From Bremerella volcania (GTDB lineage: Bacteria > Planctomycetota > Planctomycetia > Pirellulales > Pirellulaceae): a DNA stretch of 64,000 nt. The position numbers were made by a program, and so were the translations under genes. The DNA is taken from the NCBI RefSeq assembly GCF_007748115.1, contig NZ_CP036289.1, positions 2,418,001-2,482,000 of the forward strand, read 5' to 3'. The notes beneath the pieces were generated by a model. The model saw only the letters and a list, made by a program, of their open reading frames with translations. It searched no databases and was not told where the DNA came from. This document shows, one piece after another, positions 25,442-34,491 of the stretch. Within the stretch, counting starts at the first letter, position 1; each line of letters starts with the position of its first letter.

Positions 25442-26445
25442 ACGCGGATATCCTTCAAGTCGTGCATGAATCGCAGCTTTTCGATCACTGGCTTGTTGAA
25501 GACTTCCGGCACGAGATCCAGCAGGCCAATGTCGCGGTTGAACTCGTTGGCCATGACGCCGATTTCGCGATACGCTTTCAGCCAGGCATCGAAGTCGTCG
25601 GGCGGGACGTCGGCGTTGATCCGCGGAAAGGCCTGAGCCGTGCAGACAATCGAGGTCATGTCCAGGTAGGCCGCAAAGCTCTCGGCGAAGTCTTCCCACG
25701 GATGCATGCTGGCGTAGGCGGATATGAACTGCGACTGCCAATTAGGTTTTGGACCGTTGGCGTAGTATGCCGACTGAGCTTCAGGATACGTGGGATTCTC
25801 TTCGTTGCCGAATAACTGGCGAAAGGCCTCCAATTTCGACGGCTCGACGAGCATGTCCCAGTAATAGTGCCCAAGTTCGTGGCGGAAATGCCCGATTAGC
25901 GTTCGTTGGGGTTCGCCGAACTCGACGCGCGTTTGTTCGCGCTTGACGCTGTCGGCTTCCTTCAAATTGATGGTGATCAGTCCGCACGCATGCCCGGTGG
26001 AAACCGGCTGAGTATCGTCTTCTTTGAACTCGAACTTGAGGGGCAGGAAATCATTGCGGCTCGGATCGCCGATCGGAAGCCCGATCGTTTCGACCCCATA
26101 GAGCACGCGCCGTTTGGCGGCTTCCAGGCGGCGCCACTTCACCAGGTTGCCTTCGATCGACAGATCAGGGATCACCTGGTTCAGTCGACAGTAGGTGCAA
26201 AATGCCTGATCCTCTACTTCGCTGGCCACCGTGCAATTGCAGGCCTCGTAATCGATGCGATTCTGGCAAAGTTTCAGCTTCTGCCCGCATGCCTGGTTGC
26301 TACACTGCCAGGCGTCATCCCCGAGCGATTTCAAAGCGGTCACCTCTCGGCACGTCGGACACATGCCGACGGTTTCTTTGCAGGAGACGCAGTGGGAGCT
26401 TCCAAAGAACAACTTATGTCCGCATTGGCAGCGAAAGGTTTTCAT
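25411..26445 (-). CDS. Zinc-ribbon putative zinc-binding metallopeptidase
   Basis: 344 residues. The N-terminal 85 residues contain several CxxC pairs (CQCGH, CVSC, CPTC, CNC, CTYC) forming zinc ribbons. The rest fits the putative zinc-binding metallopeptidase family: RHELGHYYWDML gives His189, Glu190 and His193, and HPWEDFAESFAAY gives a possible third ligand region about 65 residues on. It has no signal peptide, so it is presumably cytosolic. Its physiological substrate is unknown. The gene is convergent with the DUF4261 gene (31-base overlap) and divergent from typA. Confidence 0.85.
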   Translation of the reverse strand: MKTFRCQCGHKLFFGSSHCVSCKETVGMCPTCREVTALKSLGDDAWQCSNQACGQKLKLCQNRIDYEACNCTVASEVEDQAFCTYCRLNQVIPDLSIEGNLVKWRRLEAAKRRVLYGVETIGLPIGDPSRNDFLPLKFEFKEDDTQPVSTGHACGLITINLKEADSVKREQTRVEFGEPQRTLIGHFRHELGHYYWDMLVEPSKLEAFRQLFGNEENPTYPEAQSAYYANGPKPNWQSQFISAYASMHPWEDFAESFAAYLDMTSIVCTAQAFPRINADVPPDDFDAWLKAYREIGVMANEFNRDIGLLDLVPEVFNKPVIEKLRFMHDLKDIRVQSPESSSSA

Positions 26446-26757
26446 CGGAGGGTGACCTGAATGTTAGTGACGGGAAATGGATCGGTGGTTGGACCGATCA
26501 TAGTGCAATTGTCGGACCTATTTTCAGCCAGGACATGCCATTTCTGCCCAGCCGCGGATCGCAGGGACCTCCCCGGATGGGGTCCCTTGTGGCGAAATGC
26601 GGGGTTCAGGGGGTTATCGTTTTGAGAATTCCCTCCCCCTTTCCTGCGGATTTGCGAATGTAAGGGCGGGTCCCCTACCCCAAAATCAGGTGAATCTGAT
26701 AGGATTTCCGGTTCTTGGACGGGAAGATTAGGCCTGCCTTAATAAGCACAAATCAGT
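26446..26757. other. Divergent intergenic region before typA
   Basis: 312 bases that should contain promoters for the metallopeptidase and typA. A hairpin AGGGACC/GGTCCCT with a CCCCGG-containing loop lies at 26563-26587. It has no T run and could be a leader structure or a repeat relic. Nothing else was recognised. Confidence 0.4.
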
Positions 26758-28566
26758 ATGCGACGCGACGACCTACGAAACATTGTCATCATTGCCCACG
26801 TTGACCATGGCAAAACGACCTTGGTGGACTGCCTGCTGCACCAGAGCGGCCAGTTCCGGGCAAGCCAGCTTTCGAGCGAGCGAATTCTCGACTCGAACGA
26901 CCTGGAAAAGGAACGCGGTATCACGATCTTGGCGAAGAACATCGCCCTGCCCTATGAAGGGGTGAAGATCAATATCGTCGATACGCCTGGGCACGCGGAC
27001 TTCGGTGGTGAAGTCGAACGCGTGTTGAGCATGGCCGACGGTGCCGTCGTGCTGGTGGACGCGGCCGAAGGCCCCATGCCGCAGACTCGGTTCGTGCTTT
27101 CCAAGGCATTGGAATGCGGACTGAAGCCGATCGTGCTGATCAACAAGATCGACAAGCCCGATGCCCGTCCGCATGAAGTGGTCGACGAAGTGCTCGACCT
27201 GTTCCTTTCGCTGGGCGCCACCGACGACATTGCCGAGTTCCCTTACCTGTTCGCCAGTGCCAAAGCGGGCTTCGCGTCCCCCGATCCGGAAGTTCGCGAA
27301 GGGGATATGCGTCCACTGTTGGACCTCGTGCTGAAACACATTCCCGGTCCCGACGTGAACCCGGATGAACCGCTGCAGATGCGCGTCACGACGCTCGACT
27401 GGTCCGAATATACCGGGCGAATCGCGATCGGCCGCATCAAGTCAGGCAAGATCAAGAAGGGGCAGTCGGTCATGATCTCGAAGGCGGACGATACCTTCGA
27501 GCGCGGAAGAGTCGTGGCCTTGCATGAATTTCAAAACCTCGGCCGCGTCGAAGTGGAAGAAGCCGGCGCCGGTGACATCATCGCCGTGACCGGCCTGGAA
27601 GATATCGACATCGGCGACACGATCTGTGCCGTCGACAAGCCGACCCCACTGCCGCGCGTGGCGGTCGACGCTCCGACGCTCGAGATGATGTTTACCATCA
27701 ATACATCTCCACTGCTTGGAAAAGACGGCAAGTACGTCACCTCGCGTAACCTGCGAGATCGCCTGGAGAAGGAACTGGAACGCAACGTCGCGCTGCGAGT
27801 TCGCCCAGGCGAGTCAGGCGACAGTTTCCTGGTCAGCGGCCGCGGCGTGCTGCACCTGGCCGTGCTCATCGAAACGATGCGCCGCGAAGGATACGAACTG
27901 GCGGTTGGGAAGCCTCAGGTGATCATGCGTGACAACAACGGCGTGAAGGAAGAGCCGTACGAACAACTGGTGATCGAGGTGCCATCGGAAAAGATGGGCC
28001 CCGTCATGGAACTGGTGGGCGAACGTCGCGGCGAGCTGGTCGAAATGCAGCCGCGCGGCGACTACAGCCAGGTGATCTTCACGATTCCCTCGCGTGGTTT
28101 GATCGGTTTGCGAACCAAACTGCTCAACGCGACGCAAGGGGAAGCGATCGTCAATCACCGCTTTGAATCATACCGACCCGTCTCCGGCGACGTGCCACGT
28201 CGAGCCAACGGAGCGATGATCTCCATGGTTTCCGGCAAGGCGGTTGGCTTCGCTCTGTTTGCCTTGCAGGAACGCTCGGACATGTTCGTGCGTCACGGCG
28301 ACGAAGTGTACGAAGGGATGATCGTCGGCGAGAACTCGCGTAGCGACGACCTGACCGTGAACCCCACGAAGGAAAAGAAGCTGACCAACATGCGGGCCTC
28401 AGGCTCGGACGAAAACATCGTGCTTCGTCCGCCCAGAGACATGAGCCTGGAAGTCGCCCTCGAGTACATCGAGGACGACGAGTTGGTCGAGGTCACTCCG
28501 AATCACATCCGTCTGCGAAAGATCCTGCTGAAAGAAGCGGATCGACGTCGTCAGAGCCGGAAGTAA
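26758..28566 (+). CDS. typA: Translational GTPase TypA/BipA
   Basis: 602 residues, normal for TypA. The GTPase domain (about 1-200) has AHVDHGKTT (G1), ERGITI (G2), [11 protein letters not shown] (G3) and [10 protein letters not shown] (G4). A beta-barrel domain II, an EF-G-like domain III and V, and the TypA-specific C-terminal domain follow ([37 protein letters not shown]). TypA binds ribosomes and is needed for growth at low temperature or under stress in many bacteria. No strong ribosome-binding site is seen before the ATG. It is convergent with the sulfatase, 13 bases apart. Confidence 0.97.
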   Translation: MRRDDLRNIVIIAHVDHGKTTLVDCLLHQSGQFRASQLSSERILDSNDLEKERGITILAKNIALPYEGVKINIVDTPGHADFGGEVERVLSMADGAVVLVDAAEGPMPQTRFVLSKALECGLKPIVLINKIDKPDARPHEVVDEVLDLFLSLGATDDIAEFPYLFASAKAGFASPDPEVREGDMRPLLDLVLKHIPGPDVNPDEPLQMRVTTLDWSEYTGRIAIGRIKSGKIKKGQSVMISKADDTFERGRVVALHEFQNLGRVEVEEAGAGDIIAVTGLEDIDIGDTICAVDKPTPLPRVAVDAPTLEMMFTINTSPLLGKDGKYVTSRNLRDRLEKELERNVALRVRPGESGDSFLVSGRGVLHLAVLIETMRREGYELAVGKPQVIMRDNNGVKEEPYEQLVIEVPSEKMGPVMELVGERRGELVEMQPRGDYSQVIFTIPSRGLIGLRTKLLNATQGEAIVNHRFESYRPVSGDVPRRANGAMISMVSGKAVGFALFALQERSDMFVRHGDEVYEGMIVGENSRSDDLTVNPTKEKKLTNMRASGSDENIVLRPPRDMSLEVALEYIEDDELVEVTPNHIRLRKILLKEADRRRQSRK

Positions 28567-28579
28567 ACGAAGCGTCAGG

Positions 28580-30025
28580 CTAAATGCGGCCTGGGGGGCG
28601 ATTCTCTTTCCCTTTCACCTTCTGGTGTGAGTCCCCCAGCTTTTCGCGGATGCCATCGGCCAGTTTTTGGAGTCGCTGCACAACGTCCGGATGCTCTTCC
28701 AGGACGTTGTTCTGCTCGCCAACGTCCGACTCCAGGTCGAACAAGGCCAGTGGCGTGGTCGCGCTGGAGTAATTGGCCGGGATACCGCCGGTGCCCCCTG
28801 GCTTGCCTGCCATGGTGCGATACTCGTGCGGGAAGACGAGCTTCCACTTGCCGCTGCGGACCGCTTTCAAGCCGGTTCCATAATAGAAGTAGTACGCCTC
28901 GTGCGGCGACTGGGCTCCTTCCGTGCCGGCCATCAGGGGCCAGATGTCCTTGCCATCGATCGGCTTCTCAGGCAGTTCGGCTCCGATCAACTTGGCCACG
29001 GTCGGGAAGATGTCGATCGTCATCGCTGGGGTGTTACAGTACGTGCCAGCCGGAATGTGGCCTGGCCAACGCATGATGGTCGGCTCGCGGCAGCCCCCTT
29101 CCCACATGGTCCCCTTCCCTTCTCGCAGCGGCCCGGCGCTGCCCGCGTGATCGCCATACGAGAGCCAAGGTCCATTGTCGGAGGTGAAGATCACCAGCGT
29201 GTTGTCGTCGATCTTGTTTCGCTTGAGCGCTTCCAGAATTTGACCGACCGACCAATCGACCTCCATGACGACGTCTCCAAACAACCCGGCCCCTGACTTC
29301 CCTTTGAACTTGTCGGAAACGTACAGCGGCACGTGCACCATGCTGTGCGGCACATACAGAAAGAACGGCTTGTCCTTGTTCTTGTCGATAAATGCGACGG
29401 CGTGCTCGGTGTACTGCGTGGTCAACTGCTCTTGGGCTTTGCCATCGACCTTCGGATTGACGACCTTGTTTCCGTCGTACAGCGGAAGGTGCGGCCAACG
29501 CTTCAGGCGATCTTCTTCCGAAAGATGCCGCACGCCAGGATGGTAAGGCCACATGTCGTTCGAGTAAGGCAGCCCGAAGTATTCATCGAACCCATTTTGC
29601 AGCGGCAGGAAGGGGGCTTTGTCCCCCAGGTGCCACTTGCCGAAGCACGCCGTGGCGTAACCTTTCTCCTTGCAAAGTTCGGCCAGGGTCATCTCCTCCG
29701 GGTTGATCCCAATCTTGGAGTTCGGCCCCAATGCCCCCTGAATACCAACCCGAACGTTATAACACCCCGTCATCAGCCCCGCGCGCGAAGCGGAACAGAC
29801 TGCCTGGGTGACGTAGAAGTCAGTAAACGTCCTACCTTCGGCCGCCATCTTATCGAGATTGGGAGTCTTGTAGGCCTTGGCCCCGAATGGGCCGATATCG
29901 GCATAGCCCATGTCGTCGATGAAGATGACGACGATGTTAGGCGGAGTGTCGGCCGCATAGATTGACGACGTCAATGCAGCGCAGCTGGCCAATGTCAGGG
30001 CGCCAATAAGTAGGAATCGCAGCAT
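28580..30025 (-). CDS. Secreted sulfatase (arylsulfatase family)
   Basis: 481 residues with a Sec signal peptide ([20 protein letters not shown]). The alkaline-phosphatase-superfamily sulfatase site is complete: [13 protein letters not shown] binds the metal, Cys77 in VCSASRAGL is the residue converted to formylglycine, and [14 protein letters not shown] gives the later Asp-Asn pair. The motif is CxAxR rather than CxPxR, which formylglycine-generating enzymes accept. Pirellulaceae carry many such enzymes for sulfated algal polysaccharides. Which sugar it acts on cannot be seen; no glycoside hydrolase is adjacent. Confidence 0.92.
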   Translation of the reverse strand: MLRFLLIGALTLASCAALTSSIYAADTPPNIVVIFIDDMGYADIGPFGAKAYKTPNLDKMAAEGRTFTDFYVTQAVCSASRAGLMTGCYNVRVGIQGALGPNSKIGINPEEMTLAELCKEKGYATACFGKWHLGDKAPFLPLQNGFDEYFGLPYSNDMWPYHPGVRHLSEEDRLKRWPHLPLYDGNKVVNPKVDGKAQEQLTTQYTEHAVAFIDKNKDKPFFLYVPHSMVHVPLYVSDKFKGKSGAGLFGDVVMEVDWSVGQILEALKRNKIDDNTLVIFTSDNGPWLSYGDHAGSAGPLREGKGTMWEGGCREPTIMRWPGHIPAGTYCNTPAMTIDIFPTVAKLIGAELPEKPIDGKDIWPLMAGTEGAQSPHEAYYFYYGTGLKAVRSGKWKLVFPHEYRTMAGKPGGTGGIPANYSSATTPLALFDLESDVGEQNNVLEEHPDVVQRLQKLADGIREKLGDSHQKVKGKENRPPGRI

Positions 30026-30610
30026 GAGAAGGTCGCTCGTCGGGTGGGAATTGGGTTAAGGGAGAGTACTAGAATGATAACTTGGGCTTCTGGGTGCTGC
30101 AAACCTGTACGCGCTCTCCGTATCCGACTCCTTACGCCGTGGGAAGGAGTTCCTGGCGGAAGAACGGTTGAAGCAATTGCGGCTGCGTTTGTTTCGGCAT
30201 TTGCGCTGCGGTCTCACCGGGTAGTGATTGGGAGTTGTCGCGACTGGACTGCGACAAAAACTGTTGCGCATAATGCAAGACAATACCTATTGTTACCTAT
30301 TGTTTCGTGAAGTTCTCACCGTGATGACCTCAGAAGCATGCAGGTACTGATCTCGTAACCAACTCCCAGGCAGCTATTGAACCTCGGAGATTGTGCGGCA
30401 GTAAGGCGTTTGATAACTATTACGCTACTACGGTCCCTCATGGAGATTGGGAATTCTTTGTTTTCTGATAGACCCAGCGCGAGTTCTATTTGATTGTGCG
30501 TTACTGGTCCGTTATCACTGTCTTTTCTGTCGGGCGCCAGGCTGGATTTAGCTCCCTGGTAGCAGCGGGTGTGTCAACGTAAGTTCTTGCAGCAAATGGG
30601 TGTTGCTTTC
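30026..30610. other. Intergenic region before the conflict cassette
   Basis: 585 bases, without a credible gene. It contains the repeat described at 30282-30304. The promoter of the EAD-trypsin gene and perhaps of the whole cassette must lie here. Base composition becomes visibly richer in AT than in the sulfatase gene and stays so into the cassette. Confidence 0.45.
30282..30304. promoter_or_regulatory. Candidate operator: tandem ACCTATTGTT and CAATA-N2-TATTG palindrome
   Basis: ACCTATTGTT occurs twice in direct tandem (30285-30294, 30295-30304), one helical turn apart. The first copy overlaps a small palindrome, CAATACCTATTG. It lies about 310 bases before the EAD-trypsin start. The spacing suits cooperative binding of a regulator; this is inference from geometry only. 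Confidence 0.3.
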
Positions 30611-31768
30611 ATGTCTCAGCATTACACAGGACCACAGCTAGGCGAGATCCAAAAGGCAATTAACTCAGCCGGTAGCATTGTCCAGATCGGGCACGTCTTG
30701 AGTTATAAGCTCAACGATCAACTCCAGAATCATGATCACGGTAATGGCGCTGCCGATACGCTTTTTAATTTGCTGCATAACTACAATTGCAATTTTGATG
30801 TCGATTCGATTGTATTGGCGATGCTTGAGAAAGCTCCCAATAACAAGAATCTCTTAGACGTTGCCTGGAAACATAATATTGTGAACCGACCCCCAGGTTC
30901 GCAGGGAAAGCGGGCCCCGGACGACGACTCGCTGCAGCGTTTGTTGGATCCCAAGCGAGGCTTTACTGATCCGGTCGAGTTTTATCTCCGCTGGGGAAAA
31001 CTTTTAAGCCAGGTCTGCCGTATTGAGGTACCCACGAGTGATGGTGACGTCATGGGCTCGGGGCTGTTGGTTGGCAATGAAACCGTGATCACGAACTATC
31101 ATGTGATGCACGACGTTATCAACGAAACACGAGGTGCCAAACGCGACAAGGTTCGAGTTCTCTTTGATGAACATCCCAAAATGGTCAATAGGGCGAATTT
31201 TCAAGGTAAGAAGTTTTCCCTTGTGAACAACGATTCGTGGCTCATCGATTCGAGTCCTTATGATGAAGCGGACCTGCAACTGAAAACGCTGACTGAGAAC
31301 TGCCAGATCGAGCGTCCCTCAGATCACCTCGATTATGCCCTTCTGCGGATCGACGGCAGTCCCGGTTCGCAGAAGATTCTGGATCATGAAGTTGCTGGTG
31401 GCGAAGACCGTGGCTACTGCCCCTTCCCCGCCGATCCCGCAGCAACGTTCGCCGACGATTTCGACCCGCAGGACGCCTGGATTCACGTATTTCAATATCC
31501 CAACGGCGAGTCACTTCAAATGGACTCGAACAAACCAGGCGTCACCGGTATCGATCGAAACAAGACACGCATCATGCATAGCGTCAATGCGCTGCCAGGG
31601 TCCTCCGGTGCCCCGTTATTTAACGCCAAACTGGAACTCATCGGGATTCATCAAGCAGGTGCCAAGGATTGGCCAGCGGACAAGGAGATGCTTTACAATC
31701 AGGGAATTCCGATCGCGGCGGTTCGAGAGTTGCTGGTGTCTCGTAATAAGCTGGACCAGATCAAGTAG
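30611..31768 (+). CDS. EAD-trypsin: effector-associated domain fused to trypsin-like serine peptidase
   Basis: 385 residues from ATG 30611 (ATG 30596 and GTG 30569 are in frame upstream). Residues about 5-90 form a small helical domain ending in MLEKAPNNKNLLDVAW, matching EAD1-type effector-associated death-like domains of bacterial conflict systems. A chymotrypsin-fold peptidase follows, with His164 (ITNYHVMHD), Asp241 (LDYALLRID) and Ser332 (PGSSGAP). It has no signal peptide, so it should act in the cytosol. EADs couple effectors to signalling proteins by like-with-like contacts, and the next gene also begins with an EAD. My inference is that this is the peptidase arm of the VMAP system. 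Confidence 0.8.
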   Translation: MSQHYTGPQLGEIQKAINSAGSIVQIGHVLSYKLNDQLQNHDHGNGAADTLFNLLHNYNCNFDVDSIVLAMLEKAPNNKNLLDVAWKHNIVNRPPGSQGKRAPDDDSLQRLLDPKRGFTDPVEFYLRWGKLLSQVCRIEVPTSDGDVMGSGLLVGNETVITNYHVMHDVINETRGAKRDKVRVLFDEHPKMVNRANFQGKKFSLVNNDSWLIDSSPYDEADLQLKTLTENCQIERPSDHLDYALLRIDGSPGSQKILDHEVAGGEDRGYCPFPADPAATFADDFDPQDAWIHVFQYPNGESLQMDSNKPGVTGIDRNKTRIMHSVNALPGSSGAPLFNAKLELIGIHQAGAKDWPADKEMLYNQGIPIAAVRELLVSRNKLDQIK

Positions 31769-31798
31769 CCGAGTTGTGTTGTTGCTGAACTGAAAGAG

Positions 31799-33529
31799 AT
31801 GAACAGCTTGTCTTCTGGGTACGAAACGCGAATGAATGAGCAACAAAAGATTTCCCTCGACGCGGCGATTCTCTCCGCATTTGGTGGCTCGAAAAGTAGT
31901 CTCACACGGTGTTTAAGTACGCACCTAGGCATCCACTTGGGGCAAATCCTCGACACCAATCAAGGTTTGAAAGCGATTGTAGCAGAGCTTAGGGAAATCG
32001 CTGTGGACAGCGGCTGGCTACGCCCGATGCTGAGGGCCATGCGTGCGGATTGTCCCGGGAATACGGACTTGTCGGACTGGTGCCAAAACACGCGTCTCGG
32101 GGAACTGACCCTCGTTCAAGAGCAGCAATTGGAAGAGTTTTTAGTCAGCCACGTCACTCGTGAAAAGCTAGATCAGTTGCTTGAATCGTTGGGACAGTTT
32201 CTGTCCGTGATCGCAGCTGATGAAACCAATCCGCAGGCAGCGATTCGATTGCTCGTCGAAAGGGCAAGTAGTGAACACTGGGCCCGTTTGCTGTGCCTGG
32301 TGGTGGCCGTCGATTGCGATCAAGAGGAAGAGTGCCGGCGAGTTGTCGAGCAGGTACTGGGGGCCGAAGGGAAGGCCTCCGTCTCGCTGTATCAACTGCT
32401 GAAGGATCATATCCAAGAGCAGAAGGCCGCCGACTGTTTGCGGCGTGCAATAGGGTCTTACTTTAACGTCTCTTTGGCTAAAGCTCGCCGCACGATTCCC
32501 GTCGTTTGCTATGAAATCGTACGAGCACAGGCGTTGGCGACCCGAAGCACTCCGTTAACCACGTTTTGCAGGCTCATTCGGAAGGACTTGGAAACGCCTC
32601 AGCAGCAACAACTGGAACAGTGGTGGAATGAAACGGTCCAAAGGTTGAACTGGACGCTCGAATTCCCTCGCGATGAACAAAACATTCAGGCCTGCAAGCG
32701 GCGGTTCTTTATCTTGGTGGAACTGAAAGAATCGGAGCGTTCGACGCCGGCTCAAATCGTATGGATGCCACGTTCCTGGCTGTACGATCGGGAACTGGAC
32801 GACTACGAGGAACTCGGGGCGGACCATCCCGACACGCACTGGGAAGACTGTAACTTTCCTAACTATCTACGCATGGTTCGTGATAGCGCAAGTAAACTGG
32901 GCGTTCCATTGCGCGATTTGACTTTTGAATTCTTCGTGAGTCTTGAGTCGTTTCAGCGGCCAGTCGACCAATTCGAGATTCCCTTTAATCGATTCGTCAA
33001 CAGTAAGATCGGCGTCGAGAACCCGGTCGTGATTCGTTCGTTGGAATGCAATGCCGATTCGATCGAGCGAGTCAGGGATCGATGGGATCAGTTGGTCGCC
33101 AACAACAATGCCGGGCAATCGCTGGTGAAGGATGGTCAGTTTACCGCGGCCGTCGTTCATCTCGTTGAGGAGAAGTCGATTGGCGAGTTGTTCAATCAAT
33201 ATGAGTCAGACCAACACCTGGCATGCATGGTTTTTGATAGACCCCTCCCATCCCAGTTGAACGAACATGAAATGGCCGGAATCTTTGCCGCGGTTGCCGC
33301 TGGCGTGCCCATCATCATAGGAGCAAGAAGCGGCGATGTGACTGCCGAGTTGCGGCAAAAGGTGCTGTTATGGTTGCAACAGTCGTTGTTCGATTTACCC
33401 GAACAAGTACGTCAACTGCGTGTCGAGGGAAAGAGCGATATCGCCCACCTCGGGCAGAACCTGACGTTGTTCTTCGAGAACGGCGAATATTTCTTACCTG
33501 AAAGAGAATCCTTCGGTGGAGCTAGATAA
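31799..33529 (+). CDS. VMAP protein (EAD plus VMAP middle and C-terminal domains)
   Basis: 576 residues from ATG 31799; ATG 31832 is also possible. Residues about 12-95 form an EAD1-like domain (AAILSAFGGSKSSLTRCL ... LRAMRADCPGNTDL). The middle (about 95-290) is helical, and the C-terminal 280 residues (FFILVELKESERSTPAQIVW, then TFEFFVSLESFQRPVDQFEI, then MVFDRPLP) fit the VMAP-C domain. VMAP proteins are the third partner of vWA-MoxR ternary conflict systems and are thought to hand a signal to EAD effectors. The stop overlaps the MoxR start (TAATG). Cytosolic. Confidence 0.8.
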   Translation: MNSLSSGYETRMNEQQKISLDAAILSAFGGSKSSLTRCLSTHLGIHLGQILDTNQGLKAIVAELREIAVDSGWLRPMLRAMRADCPGNTDLSDWCQNTRLGELTLVQEQQLEEFLVSHVTREKLDQLLESLGQFLSVIAADETNPQAAIRLLVERASSEHWARLLCLVVAVDCDQEEECRRVVEQVLGAEGKASVSLYQLLKDHIQEQKAADCLRRAIGSYFNVSLAKARRTIPVVCYEIVRAQALATRSTPLTTFCRLIRKDLETPQQQQLEQWWNETVQRLNWTLEFPRDEQNIQACKRRFFILVELKESERSTPAQIVWMPRSWLYDRELDDYEELGADHPDTHWEDCNFPNYLRMVRDSASKLGVPLRDLTFEFFVSLESFQRPVDQFEIPFNRFVNSKIGVENPVVIRSLECNADSIERVRDRWDQLVANNNAGQSLVKDGQFTAAVVHLVEEKSIGELFNQYESDQHLACMVFDRPLPSQLNEHEMAGIFAAVAAGVPIIIGARSGDVTAELRQKVLLWLQQSLFDLPEQVRQLRVEGKSDIAHLGQNLTLFFENGEYFLPERESFGGAR

Positions 33530-34491
33530 TGAACCAGTGGCAAGTATTTCGTGGGACTCCCCAAGAACCGCATGACGGACTAAAAGCTCTCGAGGGAAAG
33601 GTTCCGCCGTGGCGTAGTGGACAGACGAATCGAGGCGAAAAGTATTTACCTTCGCCAGACGAGATTCGCATCGTGAACGCCGCTCTTCACTTGCGGCGTC
33701 CGATTTTGGTTACGGGGCCTCCAGGATGCGGAAAGTCTTCTTTGGCCTACGCGATCGCGAAAGAATTGAAATTAGAGCCCTTGTTGAAATGGCCGATCAA
33801 TTCTCGTTCGACGCTGAGCGAAGGGATGTATAGCTATGACGCCGTCGCCCGGCTGCGCGACGTCAATCTTCCCGATGAGGACAGCCAAAAACGATCGCGA
33901 GAAATCAGTAATTACGTACAACTTCGCTGGCTCGGCACGGCGCTGGCGTCTCCCCGGCCTCGCGTACTGCTGATCGACGAAATTGATAAAGCCGACATCG
34001 ATCTTCCCAACGACCTGCTTCACGTCTTGGAAGAAGGGACGTACGAGATTCCTGAGTTAGCCCGGATGGCGAAAGAGCAGGAGACGGTTCCCGTGAAAGT
34101 TGCCGACGTCGAGTCGGAGGAACACATCAATGTGACCAAAGGGCTGATACGTTGCCAATCGATGCCCATTATCGTGATGACAAGTAACGGCGAACGCGAC
34201 CTTCCCCTCGCTTTGCATCGACGCTGTTTGCGACTGGATATTCGGGAACCGGATAGAGACCGGTTGATTAAAATCGCCGAGGCGCATTTGGGCGATTGCC
34301 TAAGCGGCAAAGATGAACCATTGAAGTCATTGGTCGATGAGTTCATTCAACTGCGTAGTAAAGGGAAGGTGATGGCAACGGATCAACTGTTGAACATGCT
34401 GTATCTGATATTCGGCGGAGCCAACCCTCCTGAAGACGCTGCGGAGCGGAAGGCTTTACAAGACCTTGTATTTCGCGGGCTCAATCAATGA
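33529..34491 (+). CDS. MoxR-type AAA+ ATPase of the ternary system
   Basis: 320 residues. Walker A is GPPGCGKSS (Gly63-Ser71), Walker B is VLLIDEIDKAD (Asp150, Glu151), sensor 1 Asn220 lies in IVMTSNGERDLP, and the arginine-finger region is HRRCLRLD. MoxR ATPases act with vWA proteins as chaperone-like switches. The start overlaps the VMAP stop by one base and its stop overlaps the next start (ATGA), so the three proteins are translationally coupled. The lid domain after residue 240 is short, as in conflict-type MoxR proteins. Confidence 0.9.
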   Translation: MNQWQVFRGTPQEPHDGLKALEGKVPPWRSGQTNRGEKYLPSPDEIRIVNAALHLRRPILVTGPPGCGKSSLAYAIAKELKLEPLLKWPINSRSTLSEGMYSYDAVARLRDVNLPDEDSQKRSREISNYVQLRWLGTALASPRPRVLLIDEIDKADIDLPNDLLHVLEEGTYEIPELARMAKEQETVPVKVADVESEEHINVTKGLIRCQSMPIIVMTSNGERDLPLALHRRCLRLDIREPDRDRLIKIAEAHLGDCLSGKDEPLKSLVDEFIQLRSKGKVMATDQLLNMLYLIFGGANPPEDAAERKALQDLVFRGLNQ

